DNA from: Collimonas sp. OK242
GTDB taxonomy: Bacteria; Pseudomonadota; Gammaproteobacteria; Burkholderiales; Burkholderiaceae_D
Direction of reading: 5' to 3'
Assembly: GCF_900107095.1 (NCBI RefSeq)
Contig: NZ_FNOR01000005.1
Location: 124,001 to 188,000 of the forward strand
DNA length: 64,000 nt
Position numbers and translations under genes: made by a program. This document shows positions 1-9,326 of this stretch, piece by piece (position 1 is the first letter of the stretch; each line of letters opens with the position of its first letter). The notes beneath the pieces were generated by a model that saw only the letters and a list, made by a program, of their open reading frames with translations, searched no databases and was not told the origin of the DNA.

Positions 1-2
1 AC

Positions 3-605
3 CTTGCCGAAAAAAGCGCAACTGCGCAGGTCGTCATGATGCTGGCTACGGACCGGACCACGCCGCCCTTGCGGGTAGCGCTGGCGACCACGCATCTGGC
101 GTTGAAAGATGTGGCGGCGGCACTGACCTTTGACAGCCTCAGCCGGACCATCGCCATCCTGCATGCCGATCTGCAGAAGAAATTCGGCCTGGCGCAGCCG
201 CGCATCCTGGTGACGGGTTTGAATCCGCATGCAGGCGAAGGCGGTTACCTGGGACGTGAAGAAATCGACATCATCAGCCCGGCCCTGCAAGCGGCCAAAG
301 CCGTCGGCATCGACGTGCGCGGTCCTTATCCGGCCGATACCTTGTTCCAGCAAAAATATCTGGCAGACGCCGACTGCGTATTGGCGATGTACCATGACCA
401 GGGTTTGCCGGTATTGAAATATGCCAGTTTTGGACACGGCATCAACATCACGCTGGGTTTGCCGTTTATTCGCACCTCAGTGGATCATGGCACCGCACTG
501 GATCTCGCCGCAGCCGGTTTGGGCCGGGCCGATCATGGCAGCATGCTGGCGGCGTTGAACGTCGCGGCGCAAATGGTGCGGCAGAGCAAATTGGCGGCTG
601 CATAG
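3..605 (+). CDS. pdxA: 4-hydroxythreonine-4-phosphate dehydrogenase PdxA (C-terminal part)
   Basis: The reading frame is already open at the window edge, so this is the 3' part of a longer gene; about 200 residues are visible. PdxA oxidises 4-phosphohydroxy-L-threonine in the DXP-dependent pyridoxal-phosphate pathway, in the cytoplasm. Family signatures are clear: VALATTHL, the [10 protein letters not shown] segment with the metal-ligand histidine, [13 protein letters not shown] and [11 protein letters not shown]. The gene precedes rsmA on the same strand, the common pdxA-rsmA order in proteobacteria (often with surA upstream, which would lie outside the window). No frameshift is visible. Confidence 0.96.
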   Translation, partial: LAEKSATAQVVMMLATDRTTPPLRVALATTHLALKDVAAALTFDSLSRTIAILHADLQKKFGLAQPRILVTGLNPHAGEGGYLGREEIDIISPALQAAKAVGIDVRGPYPADTLFQQKYLADADCVLAMYHDQGLPVLKYASFGHGINITLGLPFIRTSVDHGTALDLAAAGLGRADHGSMLAALNVAAQMVRQSKLAAA

Positions 606-678
606 GCTGCCACGCCGAGCTGATTGCCCAAGCTCTCGCAATTGTTTTAGCTTGTCCGTCCCGCAAATAAAGAAAAAA

Positions 679-1452
679 ATGAAGAACCACATCCCCCGCA
701 AGCGCTTCGGCCAGAATTTCCTGACGGACGACACCGTGTTGTACAACATCATCGCTGCGATAGACCCGCAAGCCGACGATAATATGGTCGAGATCGGCCC
801 CGGCCTGGCCGCCATGACGCGTTTACTGCTGGAGTCGTTGAAGCAATTGCACGTAGTCGAACTCGATCGCGATCTGGTGGCGCGCCTGCAAAAGAATTTC
901 GATCCGGCGCGTTTGCACGTGCATTCCGCCGACGCGTTGAAATTCGATTTCAGCAGTATTCCTCTGACCGGCAATGGCAAATTGCGTGTGGTCGGGAATC
1001 TGCCTTACAACATTTCCAGTCCCTTGCTGTTTCACCTGGCGCAGATCGCGCCGCAGGTGCAAGACCAGCATTTCATGCTGCAAAAGGAAGTGGTAGAGCG
1101 CATGGTCGCCGCACCCGGCAGCAAAGCGTTTGGCCGCCTGTCAGTCATGCTGCAATGGCGTTACACCATGCAGTTGATGTTCATCGTGCCGCCGACCGCG
1201 TTCGATCCGCCGCCTAAAGTTGAATCAGCCATCGTGCGGATGATTCCGATTGCCCAGCCCTTGGCTTGCGACCAGAAAAAACTGGAAGACGTCGTGCTGA
1301 AAGCGTTTACGCAGAGACGCAAGGTGATCAGGAACTGCCTGGCGGGCATGTTTACGGAAAATGACTTGATTGACGTCGGTATCAATCCACAGGCGCGGCC
1401 AGAAACCATCTCGATGGAATTGTTTGTGGCGTTGGCAAATCGTTTGCCGTGA
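679..1452 (+). CDS. rsmA: 16S rRNA dimethyladenosine transferase RsmA (KsgA)
   Basis: RsmA uses S-adenosylmethionine to dimethylate two adjacent adenines in the 3' hairpin of 16S rRNA during 30S maturation. The 257-residue product begins MKNHIPRKRFGQNFL, the typical family N-terminus. It carries the SAM motif EIGPG (residues about 38-42) and the catalytic NLPY motif (about 107-110). A TTG at 652 would add nine residues, but the ATG at 679 fits the family start. It follows pdxA by about 70 bases and is probably co-transcribed with it. The length is normal. Confidence 0.96.
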   Translation: MKNHIPRKRFGQNFLTDDTVLYNIIAAIDPQADDNMVEIGPGLAAMTRLLLESLKQLHVVELDRDLVARLQKNFDPARLHVHSADALKFDFSSIPLTGNGKLRVVGNLPYNISSPLLFHLAQIAPQVQDQHFMLQKEVVERMVAAPGSKAFGRLSVMLQWRYTMQLMFIVPPTAFDPPPKVESAIVRMIPIAQPLACDQKKLEDVVLKAFTQRRKVIRNCLAGMFTENDLIDVGINPQARPETISMELFVALANRLP

Positions 1453-1468
1453 CGATCTGATCAAGCAT

Positions 1469-1523
1469 GGCCGGCGCCGGCCGCAATGGCTTATAAATCA
1501 GCTTATAAAGCGTGACTTATAAA
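1469..1523. repeat. GC palindrome followed by three CTTATAAA repeats
   Basis: Between rsmA and the convergent gloA there is a perfect 14-base palindrome GGCCGGCGCCGGCC (1469-1482). Three copies of CTTATAAA follow at 1490, 1502 and 1516, the last overlapping the gloA stop codon. The palindrome could act as a terminator stem, but no T-run follows it directly, so the role is unknown. Confidence 0.4.
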
Positions 1524-1927
1524 GCGGCGTCGGCGCCATGTCCCGCTTTGCGTTCTATCAATTCCACCTTGTAGCCGTCGGGATCCTGCACAAAGGCGAT
1601 TACGGTGCTGCCTCCCTTTACCGGGCCCGCTTCCCGCGTCACGTTGCCGCCTTGCGCCTTGACGGCCTCGCAGGCTTTGTAGGCATCTTCGACGGCGACT
1701 GCGAGGTGGCCGAACGCCGTGCCCTGGTCGTAGCTGTCGACGCCGTAGTTATAAGTCAATTCGAGTTCCGCATGATCCGGATTGCTGCCGTAGCCGACAA
1801 AAGCCAGCGTGTATTTGTATTCAGGATTGTCATTGGTGCGCAGCAGTTTCATGCCGAGCACCTTGGTGTAAAAATCGATGGAACGTTGCAGATTGCCGAC
1901 GCGCAGCATGGTGTGGAGGATACGCAT
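1517..1927 (-). CDS. gloA: Lactoylglutathione lyase (glyoxalase I)
   Basis: The 136-residue protein belongs to the vicinal-oxygen-chelate superfamily. It isomerises the hemithioacetal of methylglyoxal and glutathione to S-lactoylglutathione in the cytoplasm. Visible signatures are [16 protein letters not shown] with the first metal-ligand His, GMKLLR, the AELELTYN strand, FGHLAVAV with the second His, and a C-terminal YKVELIER with the final Glu ligand. I place the start at the ATG at 1927; a TTG four codons upstream is less likely. It lies 28 bases downstream of the YgjP-type gene on the same strand and ends toward the convergent rsmA. Confidence 0.93.
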   Translation of the reverse strand: MRILHTMLRVGNLQRSIDFYTKVLGMKLLRTNDNPEYKYTLAFVGYGSNPDHAELELTYNYGVDSYDQGTAFGHLAVAVEDAYKACEAVKAQGGNVTREAGPVKGGSTVIAFVQDPDGYKVELIERKAGHGADAAL

Positions 1928-1955
1928 GGTTTTTCTCAATGGTTAGGGAGAGAGA

Positions 1956-2933
1956 CTAGAATACCGGCAAGGTTTCATGGGCGCTGTCGCGCAGGGTTTT
2001 CCTGGCCGTTTCGAATTCGGGGAAAATCGATTGCACCGTGGCCCAGAAACGCGGGCTGTGGTTCATCTCACGCAAATGCGACAACTCGTGCGCAATCACA
2101 TAATCGATCAGCGGCAATGCAAAATGCATCAGCCGCCAGTTCAGCCGGATCTTGCCTTCCGACGTGCAAGAACCCCATTGGGTAGTCGCCGACGACAGCG
2201 CAAACGAGCGGTAGCTGACGCCGAGTTTTTCGGCATATATCGGTAGCCGTTCAGCGAACACCCGCTTGGCTTCCAGCTGCAGCCAGCCCAATACGCGATC
2301 CTTCAGCTGCTGCTCGCCGGCGTCGGCCGGCAGGCACACGATCAGTTGCTCGCTGGTCTCGTCAAAATGAATTCCCGCCCTCTGGGTAGCGTGAATCCGC
2401 AGCGTTATGTTGCGGCCCATATAGGGCAGTGCCGCACCGTCGCGCCATACCATTTGCGGTTGCATGCGGCGGGTCGAACGATCGCGGTATTCGCTCAGCT
2501 TGGTAAAAATCCAACGTTTCTTTTCACGGATGGCGATTTCGATATCACCCAGTGTGACCCACTTGGGTGCGGTGACGCGCAAGCCGTCGTCGCTGATCAG
2601 AAAACCGATGGAGCGCCGTTTCGAGCGCAGCAGGGTGTAGTCGAGTACATGTTCGTCAAAGTGCAAGCGGCGCTTGCCGGGCGCCAGTGCTGTCGAATCG
2701 CCCGGCGGTAGAGCCGGGGGCTTAGCTCTTGATTGCGGACCCGCTGGCGCTGCTCCGACAGGCGGGATACTGGCAGTCAAATCGTCGGCAAACAGGTCCA
2801 GCTGCAACGCTTGCTGTTGCAATAGCTTGCCCTGGGGCCGGCTATGCGGTCCCAGACGCGGCTTTACTGGCTTTTGATGCAATAGTTTCAATGGCGACCA
2901 AATGAGGGAATTATTGCTTCTTGGAATAAACAT
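1956..2933 (-). CDS. YgjP-type (DUF45) zinc metallopeptidase
   Basis: The 325-residue protein has a C-terminal YgjP/DUF45 domain with the zinc motif HELSHLREMNH (HExxH plus a third His) and the family signature WGSCTSEGKIRLNWRL just before it. The first hundred residues are low-complexity and Pro/Gln/Ala-rich. No signal peptide is evident, so a cytoplasmic location is likely. Substrates of this family are unknown. Its ATG at 2933 lies inside the end of plsC (23-base overlap), which argues for coupled translation in a gmhB-plsC-this gene-gloA run; a start further in cannot be excluded. A second, divergent member of the family sits in the island at 38316-39053. Confidence 0.85.
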   Translation of the reverse strand: MFIPRSNNSLIWSPLKLLHQKPVKPRLGPHSRPQGKLLQQQALQLDLFADDLTASIPPVGAAPAGPQSRAKPPALPPGDSTALAPGKRRLHFDEHVLDYTLLRSKRRSIGFLISDDGLRVTAPKWVTLGDIEIAIREKKRWIFTKLSEYRDRSTRRMQPQMVWRDGAALPYMGRNITLRIHATQRAGIHFDETSEQLIVCLPADAGEQQLKDRVLGWLQLEAKRVFAERLPIYAEKLGVSYRSFALSSATTQWGSCTSEGKIRLNWRLMHFALPLIDYVIAHELSHLREMNHSPRFWATVQSIFPEFETARKTLRDSAHETLPVF

Positions 2934-3654
2934 GCGGTGAAATCACGCGCATTTCAGATTCTATCCAATTTTCGACTTTAGCCATCAGCTGGCTGCTATC
3001 CAGGTTTTCCGGATAAATCGGCTTGCCGATGGAAACGGTGATCAGCCCGGGTTTCTTGATGAAAGAATTCTTCGGCCAGCATTCACCCGCGTTGTGCGCG
3101 ATCGGCACCACCGGTGTATTGGTTTCTACCGCCAGCCGTGTGCCGCCGTTCTTGTATTTACCGGTTTGACCGACCGGAATCCGCGTGCCTTCCGGGAACA
3201 TGATGATCCATTGGCCGTCGGCCAGTCGCTTGCGTCCTTGCACCACCACCTGCGCGAAGGCGTCGCGGCCTTTGCTGCGGTCGATCGGAATCATGCGCAG
3301 CAGGGCGATACCCCAGCCGAAGAACGGGATATAGGTCAGCGATTTCTTGAACACGAACACCAAGGGACGCGGCGTCAGCTGCAGCAAGAAAATCGTTTCC
3401 CAGGCCGACTGATGTTTGCTCAGCACAACCGCTGGCGCATCAGGGAAATTTTCAAAGCCCTTGACCTCATAGCGAATGCCGCAAATGACCTTGGCCATCC
3501 AGACCACCATGACATTCCAGCGCGCCGTCAGGTAATAACGCCGGGCGTAAGGGAAAGGCGCAAACAACATGCAAGCGAAGGACCAGACTATCGTCAAGAC
3601 GGTCATCAGCAAGAAGAACAACAGGGAACGCAAAAACAGGGAAAAACGCAACAT
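2911..3654 (-). CDS. plsC: 1-acyl-sn-glycerol-3-phosphate acyltransferase
   Basis: PlsC acylates lysophosphatidic acid to phosphatidic acid at the inner membrane. The 247-residue protein opens with a hydrophobic membrane helix (residues about 5-32). It then shows the acyltransferase motif HQSAWE (residues 81-86, the HX4E form of HX4D) and the phosphate-binding FPEGTR. I prefer the ATG at 3654 (MLRFSLF) over an upstream TTG. It lies downstream of gmhB and upstream of the YgjP-type gene, the usual Burkholderiales arrangement. Confidence 0.93.
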   Translation of the reverse strand: MLRFSLFLRSLLFFLLMTVLTIVWSFACMLFAPFPYARRYYLTARWNVMVVWMAKVICGIRYEVKGFENFPDAPAVVLSKHQSAWETIFLLQLTPRPLVFVFKKSLTYIPFFGWGIALLRMIPIDRSKGRDAFAQVVVQGRKRLADGQWIIMFPEGTRIPVGQTGKYKNGGTRLAVETNTPVVPIAHNAGECWPKNSFIKKPGLITVSIGKPIYPENLDSSQLMAKVENWIESEMRVISPHVYSKKQ

Positions 3655-3721
3655 GCAGACTCCAGGGTTTTTTCTAAACAAACTATCTTTTTTATCTGTT
3701 ACAGGGTGGAGCGCCCGTCGA

Positions 3722-4279
3722 TCAAACTGACAGCTCCACCGGTTTTTTCAACAGGAATTCAACCACCGCCGCCAGGTCTGGAAAAATCAATGTGCCGGGT
3801 GGCAGCCCGCCCTTGTCGCGGGTTTTTTCGCCTTTGCCGGTGAGCACCAGATAGGGGGCGCAACCGGCGATAAAACCTGCCTGCAAGTCACGCAGCGAGT
3901 CGCCTACCGTCGGGATCCCGCTACGCAGGCTGATTTCAAAGCGCTTGCCGATGTCTTGGAGCATGCCGGGCTTGGGCTTGCGGCAATCGCAGTGGTCGTC
4001 GGCCGAATGCGGGCAAAAGAAGATGGCATCGATTTCGGCGCCGACCAGTTGCGCCGCCTCATGCATTTTCTGATGAATCGCCATCAGCGCCTGCATATCG
4101 AACAAGCCGCGCGCAATGCCCGACTGGTTGGTCGCCACAACTACCCGGTAACCGGCCTGGTTCAGGCGCGCTATCGCCTCAAGAGAGCCCTTGATCGGCA
4201 CCCATTCATCTGGCGATTTGATGAAGGCATCAGAGTCGTGATTGATGACGCCGTCGCGGTCGAGAATGATTAGTTTCAT
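3722..4279 (-). CDS. gmhB: D-glycero-beta-D-manno-heptose 1,7-bisphosphate 7-phosphatase
   Basis: GmhB is a HAD-family phosphatase that removes the 7-phosphate during ADP-heptose synthesis for lipopolysaccharide inner core. The 185-residue protein starts MKLIILDRDGVIN, giving the nucleophile and acid aspartates of the DxD motif. It has the VVATNQSG segment and the zinc-loop cysteines and histidine in CPHSADDHCDCRKPKPGM. Its length is normal. It is followed by plsC about 70 bases downstream, so it contributes to an envelope-lipid cluster. Confidence 0.95.
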   Translation of the reverse strand: MKLIILDRDGVINHDSDAFIKSPDEWVPIKGSLEAIARLNQAGYRVVVATNQSGIARGLFDMQALMAIHQKMHEAAQLVGAEIDAIFFCPHSADDHCDCRKPKPGMLQDIGKRFEISLRSGIPTVGDSLRDLQAGFIAGCAPYLVLTGKGEKTRDKGGLPPGTLIFPDLAAVVEFLLKKPVELSV

Positions 4280-4292
4280 ATAGCATTGTATT

Positions 4293-4396
4293 CAGTTGCG
4301 GGACAGAGGCGCACGGCGAGTGTTTAAGAGCCACCGTAGCGTGGCGAATTACCCGTTTCTGGGCGACCCTTTTCTGGGCGACTCTGTCCCCAACTG
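4293..4396. repeat. REP-like inverted-repeat element
   Basis: Imperfect 15/16-base arms (CAGTTGCGGGACAGAG at 4293-4308 and CTCTGTCCCCAACTG at 4382-4396) enclose a second hairpin, GCCAC/GTGGC at 4330-4345, and two copies of TTCTGGGCGAC. The element fills the space between glyS and gmhB. The GGGACAGAG/CTCTGTCCC ends resemble the ends of REP or RAYT-associated intergenic elements of proteobacteria; that assignment is from memory and unverified. Confidence 0.5.
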
Positions 4397-4434
4397 ATTA
4401 GATAGCGCGGTTAAATTGCAAAGAAAAATAACAC

Positions 4435-6552
4435 TTAAGCGGCCAGCTTGGAAATGTCGGCGACCTGGTTCAGCATCACATGCAGGTTCGCCAGCAGCGC
4501 CAGACGGTTGTTACGCAATTGCTCGTCTTCTGCCATCACCATCACATCGTTGAAGAAGCCGTCGACGTTTTCCCGCAGCCGCGCCAATGCTTTTAACGCG
4601 GTGCTGAAATCGCCTTGGGCGAAGGCCGCGTCAACCTCGGGTTTAAGCGTATTCATCGCCGCGAACAATTGTTGTTCGGCGCTGTCGCGCAGCAAATCCT
4701 GTTGTACCGTGCTGCCAACGCCTTCGGTCTTTTTCAGGATGTTGGTGATGCGCTTGTTCGCCGCAGCCAGCGCTTCTGCTTGCGGCAACGCGGCAAACGC
4801 TTGTACCGCATCCAGGCGCTCGATGATGTTGTCGAGCCGGTCGGGCTGCTGCGCCACCACCGCTTCAATTTCGTTCGGTGAATAACCGCGTTCGCGCAGC
4901 AGGCCGCGCAAGCGTTCATACAGGAACGGCAGCAGGTCGCTGCTCGGATCCTTGAAGTTGGCGTTGCCGGCGAACTGTTGCGCAGCGTTGTTCAGCAATT
5001 GCGCCAGTGATATCGGCAGGCGCTTTTCCAGCAGCATGCGCAGGATGCCTAGCGCATGGCGGCGCAGGGCAAACGGATCCTTGTCGCCGGTGGGCTGCAG
5101 GCCGATGCCCCAGATACCGATCAGGGTTTCCAGCTTGTCCGCCAGCGCGACCGCGACGCTGGTATCGGTAGTCGGCAAGGCGTCGCCGGCAAAGCGCGGC
5201 TGATAGTGTTCCGAGATTGCCAGCGCGACGTGTTCCGCTTCGCCGTCATGGCGTGCGTAATAGTTGCCCATGATGCCTTGCAGCTCAGGGAATTCGCCCA
5301 CCATGTCGGTCAGCAGGTCGGCCTTGGCCAGCAGTGCCGCGCGTTCGGCCAGGGTGGACAATGCGGCATCGCCGCCCAGCAGTGTGGCGATCGCCGCCGC
5401 CAGCGCCTTGACCCGGTCGGTGCGTTGCAGCTGATTGCCGAGCTTGTTGTGATAGACCACATTGGCCAGCAAAGGCACGCGCTCGGCCAGTTTCTTTTTC
5501 TGGTCTTGCTCGAAGAAGAACTTGGCGTCGGACAGGCGCGGCCGGACCACGCGTTCATTGCCTCCGATGATGTAATGCGGCTCGTTGGTCTGCAGATTCG
5601 AGACAATCAGGAAACGCGAACGCAATTTGCCGGCGCTATCGGTCAAGGCAAAATACTTCTGGTTGGTTTGCATCGTCAGAATCAGGCATTCCTGAGGAAC
5701 GCTGAGGAATTCATCTTCGAATTTGCAGGCATACACTACCGGCCATTCGACCAGCGCCGTGACTTCATCCAGCAGCGCCTCCGGCATCAGTACCTGATCA
5801 TCCGCAGCGCTTGCCGACAGGGCGGCGCGAATCTTCTCCTTGCGCTCACTGAAACCGGCGATGACTTTGCCTTGTTCTGCCAGCGTAGCCGCATAGCAGT
5901 CGGCGTCGGCCAGCCTGATGCGGCCTTGCGACAGGAAGCGATGGCCTTCGGTCTGGCGGCCGGCATCCAGTCCGAGCAAGGTCAGCGGCAATACCTGGTC
6001 GCCGTGCAGCGCCACCAGGCTATGCGCTGGCCGCACAAAGCGTACGGTGTGGCCGGCGGCATGGCCATGTTGCAGCTGATAGCTCATCACTTTCGGGATC
6101 GGCAGCTTGACTACCGTATCTTCCAGCACCACTTGCAAACCGACAGGCAAGGCCACGCCTTTGGCGGTGTAGTTGTAGAAAAAGCTTTCAGCCTTGCCAT
6201 CGGGGGCGCGTTCCAGTTCGGCCGGGGTGATCGTCACCTTGCCGCACTGCGCAGCCATGGCCGCCAGTTTCTTCACCAGCGGCGCGGTTGCCCGGCCATC
6301 CGCATCCAGCGCTACCGAGACCGGCAGCACCTTTTCGCGCATGGTTTTATCGAGCGAAGTGGCGCGCACATTGCTGATGGAAACCGCCAGGCGGCGCGGT
6401 GTAGCGAAGGCGGTGGCGACGGCGCCGTCGTCCAGGAAATCGCGCGATTTCAGGCCGTTGAAAATACCGCTGGCAAAGGCATCGCCGAGTTTTGCCAGTG
6501 CTTTCGGCGGCAGTTCTTCCGTAAAAATTTCGATCAGCAGGGTGCGGCTCAT
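4435..6552 (-). CDS. glyS: Glycine-tRNA ligase beta subunit
   Basis: GlyS is the large subunit of the alpha2-beta2 glycyl-tRNA synthetase; it binds tRNA-Gly while GlyQ holds the active site. The product is about 705 residues, normal for the family. It begins [19 protein letters not shown] and contains [18 protein letters not shown], the [18 protein letters not shown] segment, and a C-terminal helical anticodon-binding-like region ending near [12 protein letters not shown]. An AAGGA sits 8 bases before the ATG at 6552. An ATG at 6567 overlaps the glyQ stop as ATGA and would add five residues. It is translationally coupled to glyQ. Confidence 0.96.
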   Translation of the reverse strand: MSRTLLIEIFTEELPPKALAKLGDAFASGIFNGLKSRDFLDDGAVATAFATPRRLAVSISNVRATSLDKTMREKVLPVSVALDADGRATAPLVKKLAAMAAQCGKVTITPAELERAPDGKAESFFYNYTAKGVALPVGLQVVLEDTVVKLPIPKVMSYQLQHGHAAGHTVRFVRPAHSLVALHGDQVLPLTLLGLDAGRQTEGHRFLSQGRIRLADADCYAATLAEQGKVIAGFSERKEKIRAALSASAADDQVLMPEALLDEVTALVEWPVVYACKFEDEFLSVPQECLILTMQTNQKYFALTDSAGKLRSRFLIVSNLQTNEPHYIIGGNERVVRPRLSDAKFFFEQDQKKKLAERVPLLANVVYHNKLGNQLQRTDRVKALAAAIATLLGGDAALSTLAERAALLAKADLLTDMVGEFPELQGIMGNYYARHDGEAEHVALAISEHYQPRFAGDALPTTDTSVAVALADKLETLIGIWGIGLQPTGDKDPFALRRHALGILRMLLEKRLPISLAQLLNNAAQQFAGNANFKDPSSDLLPFLYERLRGLLRERGYSPNEIEAVVAQQPDRLDNIIERLDAVQAFAALPQAEALAAANKRITNILKKTEGVGSTVQQDLLRDSAEQQLFAAMNTLKPEVDAAFAQGDFSTALKALARLRENVDGFFNDVMVMAEDEQLRNNRLALLANLHVMLNQVADISKLAA

Positions 6553-6563
6553 GAGTGTGTCCT

Positions 6564-7544
6564 TCATGCCTTTTCCCCTGCGCGCTGCGCTACTGCCGCC
6601 ATGTATTCATCTCCAAATTCTTGCAACAACAGATCGCCGTTTTCCTTGGTGATCTCCCACATCGGGAAGCCCAGTTTGGCCCGTGAATCGTAATATGCTT
6701 GCGCCACCGCACGCGACAGGTTGCGGATCCGGCCCATATAGGCGGCGCGCTCGGTGACTGAGATCGCTCCGCGCGCATCCAGCAGATTGAAGGTGTGCGC
6801 CGCTTTCAATACCATTTCATAAGCCGGCAGCGCCAGCGGCACGTCCAGCAGGCGCTTGGCTTCAGCTTCATAGTTGCCGAACAGCGGGAACAGGAATTCG
6901 GTGTTGGCGTGTTCAAAATTGTAGGTCGATTGCTCGACCTCGTTTTGATGGAACACATCGCCATAGCTGAGCTTTTTGGCGACGCCGTTTTCAACCCGCT
7001 CGGTCCATACCAGGTCGTAGACATTTTCCACGCCCTGCAGGTACATCGCCAGCCGTTCGATACCGTAAGTGATCTCGCCCAGCACCGGCTTGCAGTCGAG
7101 GCCGCCGACTTGCTGGAAATACGTGAACTGCGTCACTTCCATGCCGTTCAGCCAGACTTCCCAGCCCAGGCCCCAGGCGCCCAAGGTCGGATTTTCCCAG
7201 TCGTCTTCGACGAAGCGCACATCGTTGCGCCTGAGATCCAGGCCGAGCGCGGCCAGCGAACCAAGGTAAAGGTCCAGGATGTTTTCCGGCGCAGGCTTGA
7301 GCACGACCTGGTATTGATAGTAGTGCTGCAAGCGATTCGGGTTTTCGCCATAGCGCCCGTCTTTGGGACGGCGCGACGGCTGCACGTAGGCGGCGCGCCA
7401 GGGTTCGGGGCCGATTGCGCGCAGGAAGGTCGCCGTATGCGAGGTGCCGGCGCCGACTTCCATGTCGTAGGGCTGCAGCAGGGCGCAGCCCTGAGCGTCC
7501 CAGTAATCTTGTAATTTAAGAATGATTTGTTGAAATGTAAGCAT
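6564..7544 (-). CDS. glyQ: Glycine-tRNA ligase alpha subunit
   Basis: This is the class II catalytic subunit of heterotetrameric glycyl-tRNA synthetase. The 326-residue protein starts [20 protein letters not shown] and shows [32 protein letters not shown] and [16 protein letters not shown], all diagnostic. It lies directly upstream of glyS and about 140 bases downstream of lnt. That gap shows no clear terminator, so expression from the lnt side is possible. Confidence 0.97.
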   Translation of the reverse strand: MLTFQQIILKLQDYWDAQGCALLQPYDMEVGAGTSHTATFLRAIGPEPWRAAYVQPSRRPKDGRYGENPNRLQHYYQYQVVLKPAPENILDLYLGSLAALGLDLRRNDVRFVEDDWENPTLGAWGLGWEVWLNGMEVTQFTYFQQVGGLDCKPVLGEITYGIERLAMYLQGVENVYDLVWTERVENGVAKKLSYGDVFHQNEVEQSTYNFEHANTEFLFPLFGNYEAEAKRLLDVPLALPAYEMVLKAAHTFNLLDARGAISVTERAAYMGRIRNLSRAVAQAYYDSRAKLGFPMWEITKENGDLLLQEFGDEYMAAVAQRAGEKA

Positions 7545-7684
7545 CGTTTTGTTGCTTTTCCATACGGCTAAGTGCCGGTTAATCGATTAAGTATGGCGAA
7601 TCAAACGCAGTGGCCCGACAAAAGCCAATTAAAGCAGATGATGCAGAGCGCTAAGACCAGCGATTTTAGCGGGTTTTGACTGGT

Positions 7685-9241
7685 TTAGGGCTGCTTGCGC
7701 GCTTTACGGCGGTAGTTGTACCAACTGCCCGCCAGCATCAGCAAGGCCAGGATCACCATCATCCGGTTGCCCAGCAGGATGTACGGCGTGCTGCCGCTGT
7801 AGCCTTGCACGGAGCTTGCCAAGGTCGCGCGCTCATACGAGGCCAGCTGAACGCTGACAACGCCGTGCGGATCGATCACGGCGGTGGCGCCGGTGTTGGT
7901 TGCGCGCAGCATAGGACGGCCGGTTTCCAGGCTGCGCATTTGCGAGATCTGCAAATGTTGCTGTAATGCAATTGTGTTTCCGAACCAGGCGATATTCGAC
8001 ATGTTCAGCAACAAGGTGGCTGCCGGTTTGCCGGCGGCGTTGGCGGCGGCTAGCTGGCCGGCAATTTCTTCGCCAAACAAATCTTCGTAGCAGATATTGG
8101 GCAATACCCATTGGTCTTTCACCGCGAACGGTGCTTGTACCGCTGCGCCGCCGGTGAAATCGCCGAGCGGGATATTCATCATGTCGACAAACCAGCGGAA
8201 ACCGAACGGCACGAATTCGCCGAACGGCACCAGGTGCTGCTTATCGTAGCGAAAGTAAGGGGAGGCGGGATCCTTAGCCTGGGGTGTGATGCCGATCACG
8301 CTGTTCGAGTAGCGGTAGGGGCCATCGATATAGGGAATCCCCAGCGCGATATGGCTGCCGGTTTGCTGCGAGAAATCTGCCAAGGCCGGCAAATAATCCG
8401 GCGGCAGCTCGGTTTGCAGGATCGGTACCGCAGTCTCCGGCGTGGCAATCAGGTCTGCCGGCGCGGCGCGTATCATATCGATATACAGCCGCAGGGAATG
8501 CACAATCTGCGCGGTATTGAATTTTTCTTCCTGCGGCACGTTGCCCTGCAGCAGGCGCACGGAGATCGGCTTGCCTTGCGGCGCAGTCCAGTTAATCTGG
8601 TGCAAGCCGAAGCCCGCGACCAGTATCAGCAGGGCCGCCGCGGCCGGCAGCTTGTAGCGCGGCAGCAAAGCCAGGCAGCCGGCGATCAATGCCGCGATGC
8701 CGCCTATGCCGTACACGCCGATCAGCGGCGCAAAACCTGCCAGCGGGCTGCCGGTGTGGGCATAACCCGAAATCAGCCACGGGAAGCCGGTAAACAACCA
8801 GCCGCGCACCCATTCCGTCAGCGCCCATAGGGCGGGGAAGATCGCCAGCGCAAACAGCAGCGGCGAACTCGACCAGCGTTGCCGCAACCAGAGCGCGGCG
8901 GCGGCGCACATGGCCGTGTACAGTCCCATGGCAGCTGCCAGCAACGCTACCGCCACCACCGCTAGCCCAGCCGGCAAGCCGCCAAAATCGTGCAGCGAAA
9001 TATAAATCCAGTAGACGCCATGCGCCATCCAGCCGAAGCCATAGGCCCAGCCCAGCAGCGCGCCCTGCTTGACGGTAGGAACGCGGAGCAGGCAGAACAC
9101 CAACAGCGCCAGCGTCAGCAATTGAATCGGCCACAGTCCGAATGGCGCGAAGGCGAACACGTTGATGGCGCCGATTAATGCAGCCGATAAAGCGGCCAAA
9201 GGCAGCGGAAGTTTAAAAATCGAGGTGAGGCGAAAACTCAT
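7685..9241 (-). CDS. lnt: Apolipoprotein N-acyltransferase
   Basis: Lnt transfers the third acyl chain to the N-terminal cysteine of lipoproteins in the inner membrane. The 518-residue product starts with a run of membrane helices (MSFRLTSIFKLPLPLAAL onward). A periplasmic nitrilase domain follows, and all three catalytic positions are visible: Glu in ATPETAVPIL, Lys in YDKQHLVPFGEF and Cys in NICYEDLFGEE. A final hydrophobic helix lies near the C-terminus. The open frame extends upstream into corC, but the ATG at 9241 matches the family start and leaves an 85-base gap to corC. The corC-lnt order is conserved. Confidence 0.95.
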   Translation of the reverse strand: MSFRLTSIFKLPLPLAALSAALIGAINVFAFAPFGLWPIQLLTLALLVFCLLRVPTVKQGALLGWAYGFGWMAHGVYWIYISLHDFGGLPAGLAVVAVALLAAAMGLYTAMCAAAALWLRQRWSSSPLLFALAIFPALWALTEWVRGWLFTGFPWLISGYAHTGSPLAGFAPLIGVYGIGGIAALIAGCLALLPRYKLPAAAALLILVAGFGLHQINWTAPQGKPISVRLLQGNVPQEEKFNTAQIVHSLRLYIDMIRAAPADLIATPETAVPILQTELPPDYLPALADFSQQTGSHIALGIPYIDGPYRYSNSVIGITPQAKDPASPYFRYDKQHLVPFGEFVPFGFRWFVDMMNIPLGDFTGGAAVQAPFAVKDQWVLPNICYEDLFGEEIAGQLAAANAAGKPAATLLLNMSNIAWFGNTIALQQHLQISQMRSLETGRPMLRATNTGATAVIDPHGVVSVQLASYERATLASSVQGYSGSTPYILLGNRMMVILALLMLAGSWYNYRRKARKQP

Positions 9242-9326
9242 AGGCAGCGGCGATTTTGCTCTTTTTTGCTCTTGGGTGGGCAGGACGGAACAGCACGGAG
9301 CCGCGCTGTTCCGAGCCACTCTTTTT

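Noticed and set aside
5056-6693. 545-codon open frame on the plus strand opposite glyS
   Set aside because: It lies wholly opposite the unmistakable glyS gene. Its residue mix (many Arg, Gln, His) is typical of the antisense of a GC-rich gene.
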